From: Streptococcus equinus ATCC 9812
Lineage (GTDB): Bacteria > Bacillota > Bacilli > Lactobacillales > Streptococcaceae
DNA length: 64,000 nucleotides
Assembly (NCBI RefSeq): GCF_000187265.1
Contig: NZ_GL698429.1
Coordinates: 102,701 to 166,700, forward strand
Direction: 5' to 3'
Shown here one piece after another: positions 26,402 through 35,749 of the stretch; position 1 is the first letter of the stretch, and each line of letters starts with the position of its first letter. A program made the position numbers and the translations under genes. Under the pieces are notes generated by a model. That model made no database searches and had not been told where the DNA came from. It saw only the letters and a list, made by a program, of their open reading frames with translations.

Positions 26402-27424
26402 ATGAGAGTGTCGATTGTTGGTATCACTGGATACAGTGGACTAGAATTAGTTAAATTATTGAATAATCATAAAAAAGTTATGATTGCTTCGATTCACGCC
26501 ACTAAGGAAATCGGTCGACGATTGTCAGAGCTATACCCTTACTTAGTTGGTGTTTGTGATTTAGTTATCGAAGAGTTTGACGCAGAGAAAATCATGGCAA
26601 AATCAGACTTGGTCTTCTTTGCGACACCAAGTGGTGTAGCTAGCAAATTAGCAGAGCCATTTGTTGAAGCTGATTTTCCTGTGATTGACTTATCAGGTGA
26701 CCATCGCTTACCAGCCTATCTTTATGAAAAATGGTATAAAAAAACACCAGCTAGTGATAAGATTTTGAATAAATTTACATATTCTTTGGCTGAATTTACG
26801 GATGTTAAGGACAAGAAATTCATTTCTAACCCAGGTTGCTACGCGACAGTGACAGAGTTAGCTTTGATTCCTTTACTAAAGGCTGATGTTGTTGAAGAGG
26901 ATTCTATTATTGTTGATGCTAAAAGTGGTTTGACAGGTGCTGGTAAAGCTCTTTCTGAATCAAGTCATTTCGTTAACGTGCATGATAATTACGTGACTTA
27001 CAAATTGAATCGTCACCAGCATATTCCAGAAATTGTACAAGAGTTGAAACTTTTCAATGACCAGATTCATCATATTCAATTTTCAACATCACTTTTGCCA
27101 GTTAACCGTGGCATCATGTCAACGGTTTATGTGAAATTGAAAAAGCCCCTAACAGCAGCAAATCTCTTTGCCATTTATGAAGATTCTTACAAGGACACAC
27201 CGTTTGTTCGTGTGCAGGATGATTTGCCAGAGTTGCACAATGTGATTGGGTCAAATTTTACAGATATCGGTTTTCTATACAACAAGGTGACAAATGTTTT
27301 AACGATTGTCTCGGTTATTGATAATTTGATTAAAGGTGCTGCTGGTCAAGCCGTCCAAAATCTCAATCTGATGAACGGCTGGGATGAGACAGAAGGATTA
27401 TTGATTTCACCGAATTATTTATAG
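26402..27424 (+). CDS. argC: N-acetyl-gamma-glutamyl-phosphate reductase
   Basis: Third step of arginine synthesis, reducing acetylglutamyl phosphate with NADPH. An N-terminal Rossmann motif ([15 protein letters not shown]) is followed by the active-site cysteine in [12 protein letters not shown]. It is 340 residues. An ATG at 26393 is in frame, but AGAGGTG at about 26389 points to 26402. It is first in argCJBD; ARG boxes in the promoter predict arginine repression. Confidence 0.95.
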   Translation: MRVSIVGITGYSGLELVKLLNNHKKVMIASIHATKEIGRRLSELYPYLVGVCDLVIEEFDAEKIMAKSDLVFFATPSGVASKLAEPFVEADFPVIDLSGDHRLPAYLYEKWYKKTPASDKILNKFTYSLAEFTDVKDKKFISNPGCYATVTELALIPLLKADVVEEDSIIVDAKSGLTGAGKALSESSHFVNVHDNYVTYKLNRHQHIPEIVQELKLFNDQIHHIQFSTSLLPVNRGIMSTVYVKLKKPLTAANLFAIYEDSYKDTPFVRVQDDLPELHNVIGSNFTDIGFLYNKVTNVLTIVSVIDNLIKGAAGQAVQNLNLMNGWDETEGLLISPNYL

Positions 27425-27490
27425 AAAGGGAAGGATGCTTAAAGTATTTTTGAGAGAATGAGTTTGCTTTAAGTGTTTCAGGTATAGAAA

Positions 27491-28684
27491 ATGAAAGTTA
27501 TTGAAGGTAATGTTGCAAGCCCGCTTGGATTTTCAGCGGATGGCTTGCACGCAGGGTTTAAGAAAAGAAAATTGGATTTTGGTTGGATTGTTTCAGAAGT
27601 TCCAGCTAGCGTAGCGGGAGTTTATACGACAAATAAAGTTATCGCAGCGCCATTGATTGTGACACGCCAGTCTGTTAAAAAAGCTAAGAAAATGAAAGCT
27701 ATTGTTGTTAACTCAGGTGTTGCTAATTCTTGCACAGGTGTGCAAGGGATGGAAGATGCTTACACTATGCAAAAATGGACAGCTGAAAAGCTTGGCGTCG
27801 AACCTGATTTGGTCGGTGTTGCCTCAACTGGTGTCATTGGTGATTTATTGCCAATGAATACTTTAAAAACAGGTCTTTCTAAACTTGTGGTTAATGGCAA
27901 TTCAGATGATTTTTCAAAAGCAATTTTGACAACTGATACCATGGTTAAAACTGTTGCAGTGACAGAAAAATTTGGTCGTGACGAGGTAACCATGGCAGGT
28001 GTTGCTAAGGGGTCAGGCATGATTCACCCAAATATGGCGACAATGCTAGCTTTTATCACTTGTGATGCTAATATTTCAAGTGAAACCTTACAACTTGCGT
28101 TAAGTCAGAACGTTGAAACGACTTTTAATCAAATCACGGTTGATGGTGATACTTCAACGAATGATATGGTTCTTGTCATGTCAAATGGTTGCACTTTGAA
28201 TGAAGAAATTTTGCCAAACACACCTGAATTTGATAAATTCTCAAGCATGCTTAACTATGTCATGCAAGAATTAGCTAAAATGATTGCAAAAGACGGTGAA
28301 GGTGCAAGCAAACTCATTGAAGTCAATGTCAAAAATGCTCCAAATGCACTTGATGCGCGCATGATGGCAAAAAGTGTTGTTGGGTCAAGTCTTGTTAAGA
28401 CAGCGATTTTTGGTGAAGACCCTAACTGGGGACGCATTTTAGCAGCTGTAGGCTATGCAGGTGTCGATGTACCAGTTGATAATATTGATATTTTCCTTGG
28501 AGATGTTCCAGTGATGTTGAAATCAAGTCCAGTTGATTTTGAAGCAGAAGAAATGCAAGACGTCATGCATGAAGATGAGATTACCATTACAGTTGATTTG
28601 CACGCGGGGGAAGCGCAAGGAAAAGCATGGGGCTGCGATTTGTCATATGATTATGTCAAAATCAATGCTCTTTATCGTACGTAA
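27491..28684 (+). CDS. argJ: Ornithine acetyltransferase/glutamate N-acetyltransferase
   Basis: Recycles the acetyl group from acetylornithine to glutamate. The autocleavage threonine lies in MIHPNMATMLAF, and later VDGDTSTND is family-typical. The 397-residue precursor self-cleaves into two chains. Bifunctional versus monofunctional type cannot be judged by eye, but no argA or argE is in this cluster, so acetyl recycling is needed. It starts 66 bases after argC; an imperfect hairpin (TTAAAG/CTTTAA arms) fills that gap and the ribosome site is weak. Confidence 0.95.
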   Translation: MKVIEGNVASPLGFSADGLHAGFKKRKLDFGWIVSEVPASVAGVYTTNKVIAAPLIVTRQSVKKAKKMKAIVVNSGVANSCTGVQGMEDAYTMQKWTAEKLGVEPDLVGVASTGVIGDLLPMNTLKTGLSKLVVNGNSDDFSKAILTTDTMVKTVAVTEKFGRDEVTMAGVAKGSGMIHPNMATMLAFITCDANISSETLQLALSQNVETTFNQITVDGDTSTNDMVLVMSNGCTLNEEILPNTPEFDKFSSMLNYVMQELAKMIAKDGEGASKLIEVNVKNAPNALDARMMAKSVVGSSLVKTAIFGEDPNWGRILAAVGYAGVDVPVDNIDIFLGDVPVMLKSSPVDFEAEEMQDVMHEDEITITVDLHAGEAQGKAWGCDLSYDYVKINALYRT

Positions 28685-28696
28685 AGGGATGAGATA

Positions 28697-29431
28697 ATGA
28701 AAGATACAATTGTGATTAAAATCGGAGGTGTTGCTAGTCAAAACCTCACACAACAGTTTATTAATCAGGTCAAAACTTGGAAAGAATCTGGAAAAAAACT
28801 TGTGATTGTGCACGGCGGTGGCTTTGCTATTAATAAACTAATGGAAGACAATCATGTTCCTGTTAAAAAAATCAATGGTCTTCGTGTGACAAATAAATCT
28901 GACATGCGATTAGTCAGCTACGCTCTTTTAAACATGGTCGGTCACAATCTAACTAAAAAGTTAAATCAGTCGTCAGTCGATAGTATCCAGCTTCTGTCAG
29001 GTTTAAAAAGGGTGGTCAAAGCAGAATTTCTTGATAAAGGAACTTACGGTTACGTTGGTGATGTGGCGCAGATTCAAACACCAGTTTTGGAGCAAATGCT
29101 TGATAATAACATGTTGCCAGTTCTTGCATCGCTTGGCTATTCTAAAGATGGCGAGCTTTTAAACATCAACGCAGATTATTTGGCAACAGCGGTCGCTGTC
29201 GCTTTAGGAGCTGAAAAGCTAGTCCTAATGACTGATGTTAAAGGCGTTTTGGAAAATGGAGCTGTGCTTGATAGTTTAACATCGACAGAATTTCAAGAGA
29301 AAATTGACCAAGGAATTATCACTGGCGGCATGATTCCAAAAATCGAATCAGCAGTGAACACCGTTTTAGCAGGTGTGGGTGAAGTATTGATTGGCGACAA
29401 TCTTGTAACAGGAACTTCAATCATCTGCTAA
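28697..29431 (+). CDS. argB: Acetylglutamate kinase
   Basis: Phosphorylates N-acetylglutamate. The N-terminal glycine-rich block (VIVHGGGFAIN), the amino-acid kinase Asp in MTDVKGVLENG and GGMIPKIESAV are present. At 244 residues it is the short form that lacks the N-terminal helix of hexameric, arginine-inhibited enzymes, so feedback inhibition by arginine is less likely. It lies 12 bases after argJ. Confidence 0.94.
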   Translation: MKDTIVIKIGGVASQNLTQQFINQVKTWKESGKKLVIVHGGGFAINKLMEDNHVPVKKINGLRVTNKSDMRLVSYALLNMVGHNLTKKLNQSSVDSIQLLSGLKRVVKAEFLDKGTYGYVGDVAQIQTPVLEQMLDNNMLPVLASLGYSKDGELLNINADYLATAVAVALGAEKLVLMTDVKGVLENGAVLDSLTSTEFQEKIDQGIITGGMIPKIESAVNTVLAGVGEVLIGDNLVTGTSIIC

Positions 29432-29447
29432 CGTAAAGGAGCGACGA

Positions 29448-30578
29448 ATGACAAAACTATTTCAAAATTATAAACGCGCAGCTATCGAATTTGTTAAAGC
29501 GGAAGGTAATTATCTTTTTGACCAGGACGGCAAAAAATACCTTGATTTTTCATCTGGTATTGGTGTGACTAATCTTGGTTTTCACCCACAAGTCAAAGCA
29601 GCTTTGCTTAAGCAGGCTGAGGAGATTTGGCACATGCCAAATTTGTACCACAATTCCTTGCAAGAAGAAGTAGCAGGTAAATTAATCGGGGATAAAGATT
29701 ATCTTGCTTTCTTTGCAAATAGCGGTGCGGAAGCTAATGAAGCTGCGATTAAGATTGCTCGTAAGGCGACTGGCAAGCAAGAAATTATCACTTTTGTGAA
29801 TTCTTTTCACGGTCGTACCTTTGGGTCAATGTCTGCGACTGGTCAGGACAAAATTAAAGCTGGTTTTGGTGATGTTGTCCCACATTTTAGCTATGCGACA
29901 TATAATGATTTGGATAGTGTCAAAGCCTTGGTGACTGAGGATACTGCAGCGGTCATGTTAGAATTGGTCCAAGGGGAGTCAGGAGTTCGCCCAGCAGATA
30001 AAACTTTTGTAACAGCCTTGAGCGAATTTTGTCAAAATACAGGGATTTTACTTATTGCCGATGAAGTCCAAACAGGTATGGGACGTACTGGGAAACTCTT
30101 TTCATTTGAACATTATGGCATTGAGCCAGACATTTTTACTTTGGCAAAAGGTCTTGGAAATGGCGTGCCAGTTGGTGCAATGATTGCAAAAGAAAAACTT
30201 GGTTCAGCTTTTTCTTACGGCAGTCATGGGTCAACCTTTGGTGGCAATAAACTTGTCATGTCAGCAGCCTCAAGCGTACTAGATATTATGCTTACTGACG
30301 GTTTCTTGCCCCAAGCTCTTGACAATGGTAATTATTTGCAAGCTGAGTTGAAGAAAGCTCTAGCAGGTAATTCTAAAGTAACTGAGGTTCGTGGGCTTGG
30401 TTACATGATTGGTATTGAAACAACTGAAAATCTTGTTGACTTGGTTGAAAAGGCATGTGACAAAGGTCTTGTTGTCTTAACTGCAGGAACAAATGTTATT
30501 CGTCTCTTACCACCATTGACTTTGACAAAAGAGCAAATTGATCAAGGTGTTGCTATTTTGAAAGACGTTTTGGCGTAA
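29448..30578 (+). CDS. argD: Acetylornithine aminotransferase
   Basis: Class III PLP aminotransferase converting acetylglutamate semialdehyde to acetylornithine with glutamate. PLP lysine in TLAKGLGNGVPVG, the Asp that binds the PLP nitrogen in LIADEVQTGMGRTG, and NSGAEANEAAIKIAR are visible. At 376 residues it is full length. It is the last gene of argCJBD, with a terminator just after. Confidence 0.94.
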   Translation: MTKLFQNYKRAAIEFVKAEGNYLFDQDGKKYLDFSSGIGVTNLGFHPQVKAALLKQAEEIWHMPNLYHNSLQEEVAGKLIGDKDYLAFFANSGAEANEAAIKIARKATGKQEIITFVNSFHGRTFGSMSATGQDKIKAGFGDVVPHFSYATYNDLDSVKALVTEDTAAVMLELVQGESGVRPADKTFVTALSEFCQNTGILLIADEVQTGMGRTGKLFSFEHYGIEPDIFTLAKGLGNGVPVGAMIAKEKLGSAFSYGSHGSTFGGNKLVMSAASSVLDIMLTDGFLPQALDNGNYLQAELKKALAGNSKVTEVRGLGYMIGIETTENLVDLVEKACDKGLVVLTAGTNVIRLLPPLTLTKEQIDQGVAILKDVLA

Positions 30579-30583
30579 GATAA

Positions 30584-30613
30584 AAGGACTTCTCTAGCGA
30601 GAGGTTCTTTTTC
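30584..30613 (+). terminator. Terminator of argCJBD
   Basis: GGACTTCTC and GAGAGGTTC arms with TTTTT. Confidence 0.75.
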
Positions 30614-30616
30614 AAG

Positions 30617-30657
30617 TTGACAAATCGCTTTTAATTGTATAGAATTTTCTAAAAATA
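30617..30657 (+). promoter_or_regulatory. Promoter and candidate CodY box of the NAD(P)H oxidoreductase
   Basis: TTGACA (30617-30622), 17 bases, TAGAAT (30640-30645). AATTTTCTAAAAATA (30643-30657) matches the CodY box at 13 of 15 positions and overlaps the -10 and start site. Confidence 0.5.
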
Positions 30658-30672
30658 GGAGGAGTGACAAAA

Positions 30673-31230
30673 TTGGCTAAAAAAGTTCTTGTTGTTTCAG
30701 GGCATCCTGATTTGAAAAATGATTCACTTGCAAATAAAACGATTTTAAAAGAAATTAAAAAGCTTTATCCTGAAGTTGAATTGGATATTTTGAGTAATTT
30801 GTATCCTGATTATCAGATTAATGTGGCAGCTGAGCAGGAAAAATTACGTCGAGCTGATGTTATTGTTTTTCAGTATCCACTTTACTGGTATATGACACCA
30901 TCTTTGATGAATAAATGGATTGAAAAAGTTTTTGTGCATGGTTTTTCACACGGTTCAAATGGTAATGCCTTGAAAAATAAAGTTTTGATTGCTTCTTTGA
31001 CGACTGGCGCAGGAGAAGCAGCTTATAGCGCAGAAACAGGCACAACGATTGACGAGCTTTTGGCACCGATTCGTTTGACAGCTAAATTGACTCAGCTGAA
31101 TTTTGTAGGCCATGTTGTGACACACGGCGTTTCTTATTCACTTCGAAACGACGCTGAAAAAGCCCAAGAAATGATTGCAAAATCACAAGTCCATGCCAAG
31201 AAATTGGTTGAAATGATTGAAAGTTTGTAG
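30673..31230 (+). CDS. NAD(P)H-dependent oxidoreductase (flavodoxin-like)
   Basis: Flavodoxin-fold quinone or azo reductase of the MdaB/KefF class: an N-terminal phosphate loop (VVSGHPDLKNDSLANK), then VFQYPLYWYMTPSLMNKWIE and a TTGAG motif. It likely uses FMN to reduce quinones or electrophiles. The frame starts at a GTG (30664), but AGGAGG at 30657-30662 is too near; the TTG at 30673 has proper spacing and gives 185 residues beginning AKKVLVVSGHPD. It stands directly upstream of the FMN-riboswitch-controlled rib operon, which could be fortuitous. Confidence 0.82.
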   Translation: MAKKVLVVSGHPDLKNDSLANKTILKEIKKLYPEVELDILSNLYPDYQINVAAEQEKLRRADVIVFQYPLYWYMTPSLMNKWIEKVFVHGFSHGSNGNALKNKVLIASLTTGAGEAAYSAETGTTIDELLAPIRLTAKLTQLNFVGHVVTHGVSYSLRNDAEKAQEMIAKSQVHAKKLVEMIESL

Positions 31231-31245
31231 GAAATAATAAAAAAA

Positions 31246-31274
31246 TTGACAGCTCTTTCAATTCGTGATAATCT
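31246..31274 (+). promoter_or_regulatory. Promoter of the rib operon
   Basis: TTGACA (31246-31251), 17 bases, TAATCT (31269-31274) with an extended TG. The transcript would start about 12 bases before the FMN aptamer. Confidence 0.65.
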
Positions 31275-31293
31275 TAAGAAGAATTGAATAGTT

Positions 31294-31504
31294 TTCTTCG
31301 GGGCAGGGTGAAATTCCCGACCGACGGTGTTGTTGTCTTGTTGATTGTTACTTGCTTTTATTTCTCGCTGATGTTTCGCTATGTCTGTGAGGAGAAGCAA
31401 TTACTAATCAACTTTATTTGAAATGAGAGAGCTAAGTCCGTGAGCGTAAGCTGATCTGGTGTGATTCCAGAGCCGACAGTATAGTCTGGATGGGAGAAGA
31501 ATTG
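31294..31504 (+). ncRNA. FMN riboswitch (RFN element) with a long variable stem
   Basis: Core RFN blocks are present in order: GGGGCAGGGTGAAATTCCCG (31300-31319), ACCGACGGTG, then AGTCCGTGAGC (about 31434), GATCTGGTGTGATTCCAGAG and CCGACAGT with AGTCTGGATG. The variable stem between ACGGT and AGTCCGT is about 105 bases and can itself fold (TTGATTGTTACTTGCT against AGCAATTACTAATCAA). FMN binding should stop expression of ribDE-BA-H. Confidence 0.93.
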
Positions 31505-31512
31505 ATAGAGTG

Positions 31513-31599
31513 TCAAAAAGCATACTCTCGCTTTTTGAATTACTTTTTTAGTTGTCTTTAATCGCCTCGTAGTGTAATGCTACGGGGATTTTTATTTTT
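31513..31599 (+). terminator. Two successive hairpins after the FMN aptamer
   Basis: First hairpin: TCAAAAAGC and GCTTTTTGA (31513-31538) followed by a T-rich stretch. Second: CCTCGTAG and CTACGGGG (31565-31587) followed by ATTTTTATTTTT. The second looks like the riboswitch terminator. Confidence 0.7.
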
Positions 31600-31641
31600 G
31601 GTATATTTTTGATGTCAGAAAATTCAGACAACTACAGTGCA

Positions 31642-31701
31642 ACCCGATGAAAATGACTGATTAGTGCAAGCTAGTCGGATAATTTTTGTCGGGATTTTTT
31701 T
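31642..31701 (+). terminator. Third, long hairpin before ribD
   Basis: CCCGA (31643) pairs with TCGGG (31689-31693), with inner stem GACTGATTAG/CTAGTCGG and a T7 tract. It is a second complete terminator in the same leader, directly before the AAAGGAGG of ribD. Confidence 0.65.
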
Positions 31702-31719
31702 ATTTGAAAGGAGGAAGAT

Positions 31720-32775
31720 ATGGATAAAAACTATATGTTGCAAGCGATAGAAGAAGCTAAGCGTGGCTTTAGGCAAACTTACACCAATCCTTTAGTTGGT
31801 GCGGTGATTGTCAAAGATAATCATGTGATTGCTCGTGGTGCACACCTGCAGTATGGTCATGAGCATGCTGAAAAGAACGCGATTTTACATTGTCAAACTC
31901 CGGAAGAACTATTTAATTCAACTCTTTATGTGACCTTGGAACCTTGTCATCATGGGGGAAAACAGCCACCCTGTACCCAAGCGATTGTTGAGGTAGGTAT
32001 CAAAAAGGTAGTTGCTGGCCAGTTTGACCCCAATCCTTTAGTAGCAGGAAAAGGTGTGGCTTTCTTAAAAGAGCAAGGAATAGAAGTAGTCACTCATGTT
32101 TTGGAAGAAGAGGCACGCGCACTCAACAAGCACTACAATGTTTACTATGAGCGCAAGCGTCCTTATGTTGTTTTGAAACAAGCAGTTAGTCTGGATGGAA
32201 AGATTGCAGTGCTTGGCAAACGAACAGCTTTGACTGATGATGAGACAAGTCGTTTTGTTCACGATGAACGTGATGATTTTCATGCGATATTGGTTGGTGC
32301 TGATACGGTCTTGATTGACAATCCACGTTTGCTGGGGAGTGAGACAAGCTTTTGTCCGCCAGTGCGTGTGATTTTGGATGAAAAGGGGCGTGTTTTTGAC
32401 CAGTTAGATTTACAGATTTTTGAAGATAATTCGGCTCCAGTTTATATTTTTAGTAGTCGGAAGGTTTCGGATTTACCAAAGCATGTCACAGTAATTGATT
32501 TACCAGAGTTTTCAATTGAAAATATTTTGCAGGTGCTTTATGAAAAGAAGCTTCAGTCAGTTTATGTTGAGGGCGGAGCTAGTGTTCATGATGCTTTTCT
32601 GGAAAGTGGGCTTTTTGATGAAATCATTTCTTATGTGACTCCTAAGCTTATTGGCGGTAATGCCAAAGCAGCCATGTCAAGTTTTCGTTTGGTTAGTCAC
32701 GCCTTAGAATTAGACGATTTTTCCTGTCAAAAAATTGGAAATAATATTAGGCTTTCGGCTAGAAGGAGGATGTGA
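31720..32775 (+). CDS. ribD: Bifunctional riboflavin deaminase/reductase
   Basis: Second and third steps of riboflavin synthesis from GTP. The N-terminal deaminase shows the zinc motif HAEKNAIL and EPCHHGGKQPPC. The C-terminal reductase follows (VLKQAVSLDGKIAV, VEGGASVHDAFL). At 351 residues it is full length. It starts behind AAAGGAGGA, is the first gene of ribDE-BA-H, and its stop overlaps the ribE start by one base. Confidence 0.96.
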   Translation: MDKNYMLQAIEEAKRGFRQTYTNPLVGAVIVKDNHVIARGAHLQYGHEHAEKNAILHCQTPEELFNSTLYVTLEPCHHGGKQPPCTQAIVEVGIKKVVAGQFDPNPLVAGKGVAFLKEQGIEVVTHVLEEEARALNKHYNVYYERKRPYVVLKQAVSLDGKIAVLGKRTALTDDETSRFVHDERDDFHAILVGADTVLIDNPRLLGSETSFCPPVRVILDEKGRVFDQLDLQIFEDNSAPVYIFSSRKVSDLPKHVTVIDLPEFSIENILQVLYEKKLQSVYVEGGASVHDAFLESGLFDEIISYVTPKLIGGNAKAAMSSFRLVSHALELDDFSCQKIGNNIRLSARRRM

Positions 32776-33377
32776 TGTTTACTGGATTAATTCAAGAACA
32801 AGGTCGTATTAGCCGGATTGTTAAACACCAGCACAATATCAAATTAACTTGCAAGGCTTCACGAAAGTTGTTAGCTGATTATAAAATTGGCGATAGTATG
32901 GCAATCAATGGTGTCTGCTTGACTTGCGTGGCTAAAGCAGAGGATGCATTTACAGTGGATGTCATGCCAGAAACCTTTAGGAGAACGATTTTTTCAGAGA
33001 GTCGCGTCGGTGATTTGGTAAATCTTGAGTTAGCTATGTCAGCCAATGCTCGATTTGAAGGGCACCTTGTGACAGGGCACGTGGATAGTGTGGCAAGGCT
33101 TGATAAAAAAGAAAGTGATGAAACTGCACTTGTACTTAGCTTTGCTTTTCCAAAAGGACTTGAAGGGCAGATTGTTGGGCAAGGTTCAATCGCGGTCAAC
33201 GGTGTTAGTCTGACGGTGGTATCCGCTGAGAAGGGGCAATTTAGCGTGTCGTTGATTCCACATACGGCAAAAGAGACTAACCTGGCAAGGCTCAAAACAG
33301 GTGACAAAGTAAATATTGAGACGGATATTTTAGCAAAATACATGCAAAAACAGCTAAGAATGATGAAAGGAGACTAG
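32775..33377 (+). CDS. ribE: Riboflavin synthase alpha subunit
   Basis: Last step: dismutation of two lumazines to riboflavin. Two tandem lumazine-binding repeats are seen, starting MFTGLIQEQGR and FEGHLVTGHVDSVARL; VNGVCLT and VNGVSLT appear once in each half. At 200 residues it is full length. A GTG three bases upstream is in frame, but the family starts at MFTG, with AGGAGG upstream at a good distance. It adjoins ribBA directly. Confidence 0.95.
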   Translation: MFTGLIQEQGRISRIVKHQHNIKLTCKASRKLLADYKIGDSMAINGVCLTCVAKAEDAFTVDVMPETFRRTIFSESRVGDLVNLELAMSANARFEGHLVTGHVDSVARLDKKESDETALVLSFAFPKGLEGQIVGQGSIAVNGVSLTVVSAEKGQFSVSLIPHTAKETNLARLKTGDKVNIETDILAKYMQKQLRMMKGD

Positions 33378-34556
33378 ATGTTTAAGGATGTTGAAAAAGC
33401 AATTTCTGATTTGAAAGCAGGAAAATTAATCGTAGTTGTCGACGATGATGACCGTGAGGCAGAAGGAGATTTGGTTGGTCTTGCGGAGTTAGCGAGTCCT
33501 GAAAATGTGAATTTCATGACTAAATACGCGCGTGGTTTGATTTGTGCGCCCGTATCTAAAAGTATCGCTGAGTGTTTGGAACTTGTTCCTATGTCAGAAG
33601 AAAATACAGATGCACATGGCACAGCATTTACTATTAGTGTAGACCACAAGACGACTTCAACAGGTATTTCAGCATTTGACCGTGCAAAAACCATTCAAGA
33701 ATTAGCCTCACAAAGTAGTAAAGCAAGTGATTTTCATTATCCAGGTCATATGTTTCCTTTGGTTGGACGAAATGGTGGCGTTCTTAAACGTCGTGGACAT
33801 ACAGAAGCAAGTCTTGAATTGGCACGCTTGGCGGGGAGTCGAGAAGCAACTTATATTTGTGAGATTTTAAAAGATGACGGCACAATGGCACGAAAAAGTG
33901 ATCTAAGGGAATTTGCTCAAAAATGGGATTTGACCATGATTGAAGTTGGTGATATCGCACGTTACGTCAGTTTTCAAGATAGTCCCAAGGTGAAATTGCC
34001 ATCGAGTTATGGTGATTTTGGCCTTCGTTTATTTGAAGATGAGTTTCATCGTGAACATATCCTGTTGTCAAAAGGTGAGTTGACATCTGATGAACCGCTT
34101 TTGCTTCGTCTGCATTCAGAATGTTTGACAGGGGATATTTTTGGGTCTTATCGTTGTGATTGTGGGGAACAGCTACACGCTGCCATAAAGAAAATCAATG
34201 AAATTGGTCGTGGAGCAATTTTGTATCTTCGCCAAGAAGGACGTGGCATTGGACTAAAAAACAAGCTCAAAGCTTATCAGCTGCAAGAAAAAGGCTTTGA
34301 TACTTACGATGCTAATGTCAAGTTGGGCTTTGCGCCTGATGCGCGTGATTATCAGATTGCTGCAGATATTTTATCATTTTTGAAAATCAAGCAAGTCAAG
34401 CTTTTGACAAATAATCCTGATAAGCTGGAACAACTTACGGCTGCTGGCATTGAGATTGTTGAACACTTGCCCTTGCAGGTGCCAGCTCACCAAGAAAATC
34501 AAGCTTACCTACAAACCAAACAAGAAAAATTTCATCATTTATTACACATTGTTTAA
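33378..34556 (+). CDS. ribBA: Bifunctional DHBP synthase/GTP cyclohydrolase II
   Basis: Provides both precursors of riboflavin. The N-terminal RibB domain has DDDDREAEGDLV and the C-terminal RibA domain has the zinc cysteines in SECLTGDIFGSYRCDCGEQL and the REGRGIGLKNK loop. At 392 residues it is a normal fusion. The start ATG immediately follows the ribE stop with GGAG inside the ribE end. Confidence 0.96.
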   Translation: MFKDVEKAISDLKAGKLIVVVDDDDREAEGDLVGLAELASPENVNFMTKYARGLICAPVSKSIAECLELVPMSEENTDAHGTAFTISVDHKTTSTGISAFDRAKTIQELASQSSKASDFHYPGHMFPLVGRNGGVLKRRGHTEASLELARLAGSREATYICEILKDDGTMARKSDLREFAQKWDLTMIEVGDIARYVSFQDSPKVKLPSSYGDFGLRLFEDEFHREHILLSKGELTSDEPLLLRLHSECLTGDIFGSYRCDCGEQLHAAIKKINEIGRGAILYLRQEGRGIGLKNKLKAYQLQEKGFDTYDANVKLGFAPDARDYQIAADILSFLKIKQVKLLTNNPDKLEQLTAAGIEIVEHLPLQVPAHQENQAYLQTKQEKFHHLLHIV

Positions 34557-34568
34557 GGAGTGACCATC

Positions 34569-35030
34569 ATGACAACATTTGAAGGAAAATTTATTGGAAA
34601 AAATGTCAAAATTGCTATCGTCGTTGCACGTTTTAACGAATTTATCACCTCAAAATTATTGGGTGGAGCAATGGACAGCTTGATTCGTAATGAAGTGGCA
34701 GAAGATGATATCGATGTATACTGGGTTCCAGGTGCTTTTGAAATTCCATTTATGACGAAAAAAATTGTGGCGAGTGGAAAATATGATGGTGTCATTACAC
34801 TTGGTAGTGTCATCCGTGGGTCAACGAGTCATTATGACCTTGTCTGTAACGAAGTGGCTAAGGGTGTTGGTCAGATTAATCTTACTAGTAACATTCCAGT
34901 CATGTTTGGCGTGATTACGACTGAAGATATTGAGCAAGCTATCGAACGTTCAGGCTCAAAAGCTGGAAATAAAGGCAGCGAATGTGCGCAAGGTGTGCTT
35001 GAAATGATTGACTTAGCAAGACAACTTTAA
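34569..35030 (+). CDS. ribH: 6,7-dimethyl-8-ribityllumazine synthase
   Basis: Forms lumazine from the two precursors and assembles into capsid-like shells in many bacteria. The 153-residue protein shows [15 protein letters not shown], the PGAFEIP motif and [14 protein letters not shown] with the catalytic His. A GTG at 34560 is in frame, but AAGGAG at 34554 favours the ATG at 34569. Last gene of the operon, closed by a terminator. Confidence 0.95.
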   Translation: MTTFEGKFIGKNVKIAIVVARFNEFITSKLLGGAMDSLIRNEVAEDDIDVYWVPGAFEIPFMTKKIVASGKYDGVITLGSVIRGSTSHYDLVCNEVAKGVGQINLTSNIPVMFGVITTEDIEQAIERSGSKAGNKGSECAQGVLEMIDLARQL

Positions 35031-35042
35031 GTTGAAAACGAG

Positions 35043-35073
35043 AAAAAGCTAGGAAGTTGTCCTAGCTTTTTAG
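35043..35073 (+). terminator. Terminator of the rib operon
   Basis: AAAAAGCTAGGA and TCCTAGCTTTTT perfect stem around AGTTG, in the 64 bases between converging ribH and thiT; it could serve both. Confidence 0.85.
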
Positions 35074-35093
35074 TATTAAACAAAAAGAAGAGA

Positions 35094-35660
35094 TTATCTC
35101 TTAACTAAAAACATTTTTCCTTGTGTCGGAATGATAATGGCTAGTGCTAAAATGACGAAAACCAAAGTTAGAAGACCAGCTGTGCCATTTACCATAAATG
35201 AATACAAGTAAGGCGACATACCTTTTGGAGCGTAGCTTCCCCAGAAGATAAAACCAGCTACAAAGTGCCAAAAGTAGCGGACAAAGACAGCTAATAGAGC
35301 ACCACCTGTTGCGTAAAATATAGCGCGTCCTTTATTGTCTTTTGAAAGAGCATTTTGAAACGGTACTGACAAAAGTCCTGCTAACCCCATTGAGACAAAA
35401 GCGATGATGTATTCGATGATAACTTGCGATAAAGCCAAATACCAAACTTTACCTAAAATGAAATGAAGTAATCCCCAGATAAGTCCTGCTAAAGTACCAT
35501 ATTTTGGACCACGGCGAAGTGCAAAGAGTACTAGAGGAATAGCTCCAAATGAAGGCGTGAACCAGCTAGCAAAATCTGGAATATAAGATAAAGCCATGGC
35601 TAGCGCAGCAACAAGGGCGGTCTCAATCAAAGCAGACAGTTGAGAATTTTTCGACGACAT
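35094..35660 (-). CDS. thiT: Thiamine ECF transporter S component
   Basis: Substrate-binding membrane subunit for thiamine uptake, working with a shared EcfAAT module elsewhere. At 188 residues it has six predicted helices, with the family's conserved block IPDFASWFTPSFGAIPLVLF and WGLLHFILGK. The ATG at 35658-35660 lies 4 bases after AAGGAGC, inside a hairpin. A TPP riboswitch precedes it, so thiamine levels control it. Confidence 0.93.
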   Translation of the reverse strand: MSSKNSQLSALIETALVAALAMALSYIPDFASWFTPSFGAIPLVLFALRRGPKYGTLAGLIWGLLHFILGKVWYLALSQVIIEYIIAFVSMGLAGLLSVPFQNALSKDNKGRAIFYATGGALLAVFVRYFWHFVAGFIFWGSYAPKGMSPYLYSFMVNGTAGLLTLVFVILALAIIIPTQGKMFLVKR

Positions 35661-35662
35661 AA

Positions 35663-35690
35663 AAAGCTCCTTCTAATACAAAGGAGCTTT
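35663..35690 (-). promoter_or_regulatory. Expression hairpin of thiT that contains its ribosome site
   Basis: On the minus strand AAAGCTCCTT pairs with AAGGAGCTTT, followed by TTTTT-like bases and the ATG. The 3' arm includes the AAGGAG ribosome site. The hairpin can therefore block translation and resembles a terminator as well. Confidence 0.75.
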
Positions 35691-35749
35691 CTTTTTATCT
35701 GATAATTGTACAAGGCGATTTCAAATCATCGTTTTAAAAAAGTCATGTC

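Noticed and set aside
32879..33343. A 154-codon minus-strand frame inside ribE
   Set aside because: Antisense of an intact conserved gene without its own signals.
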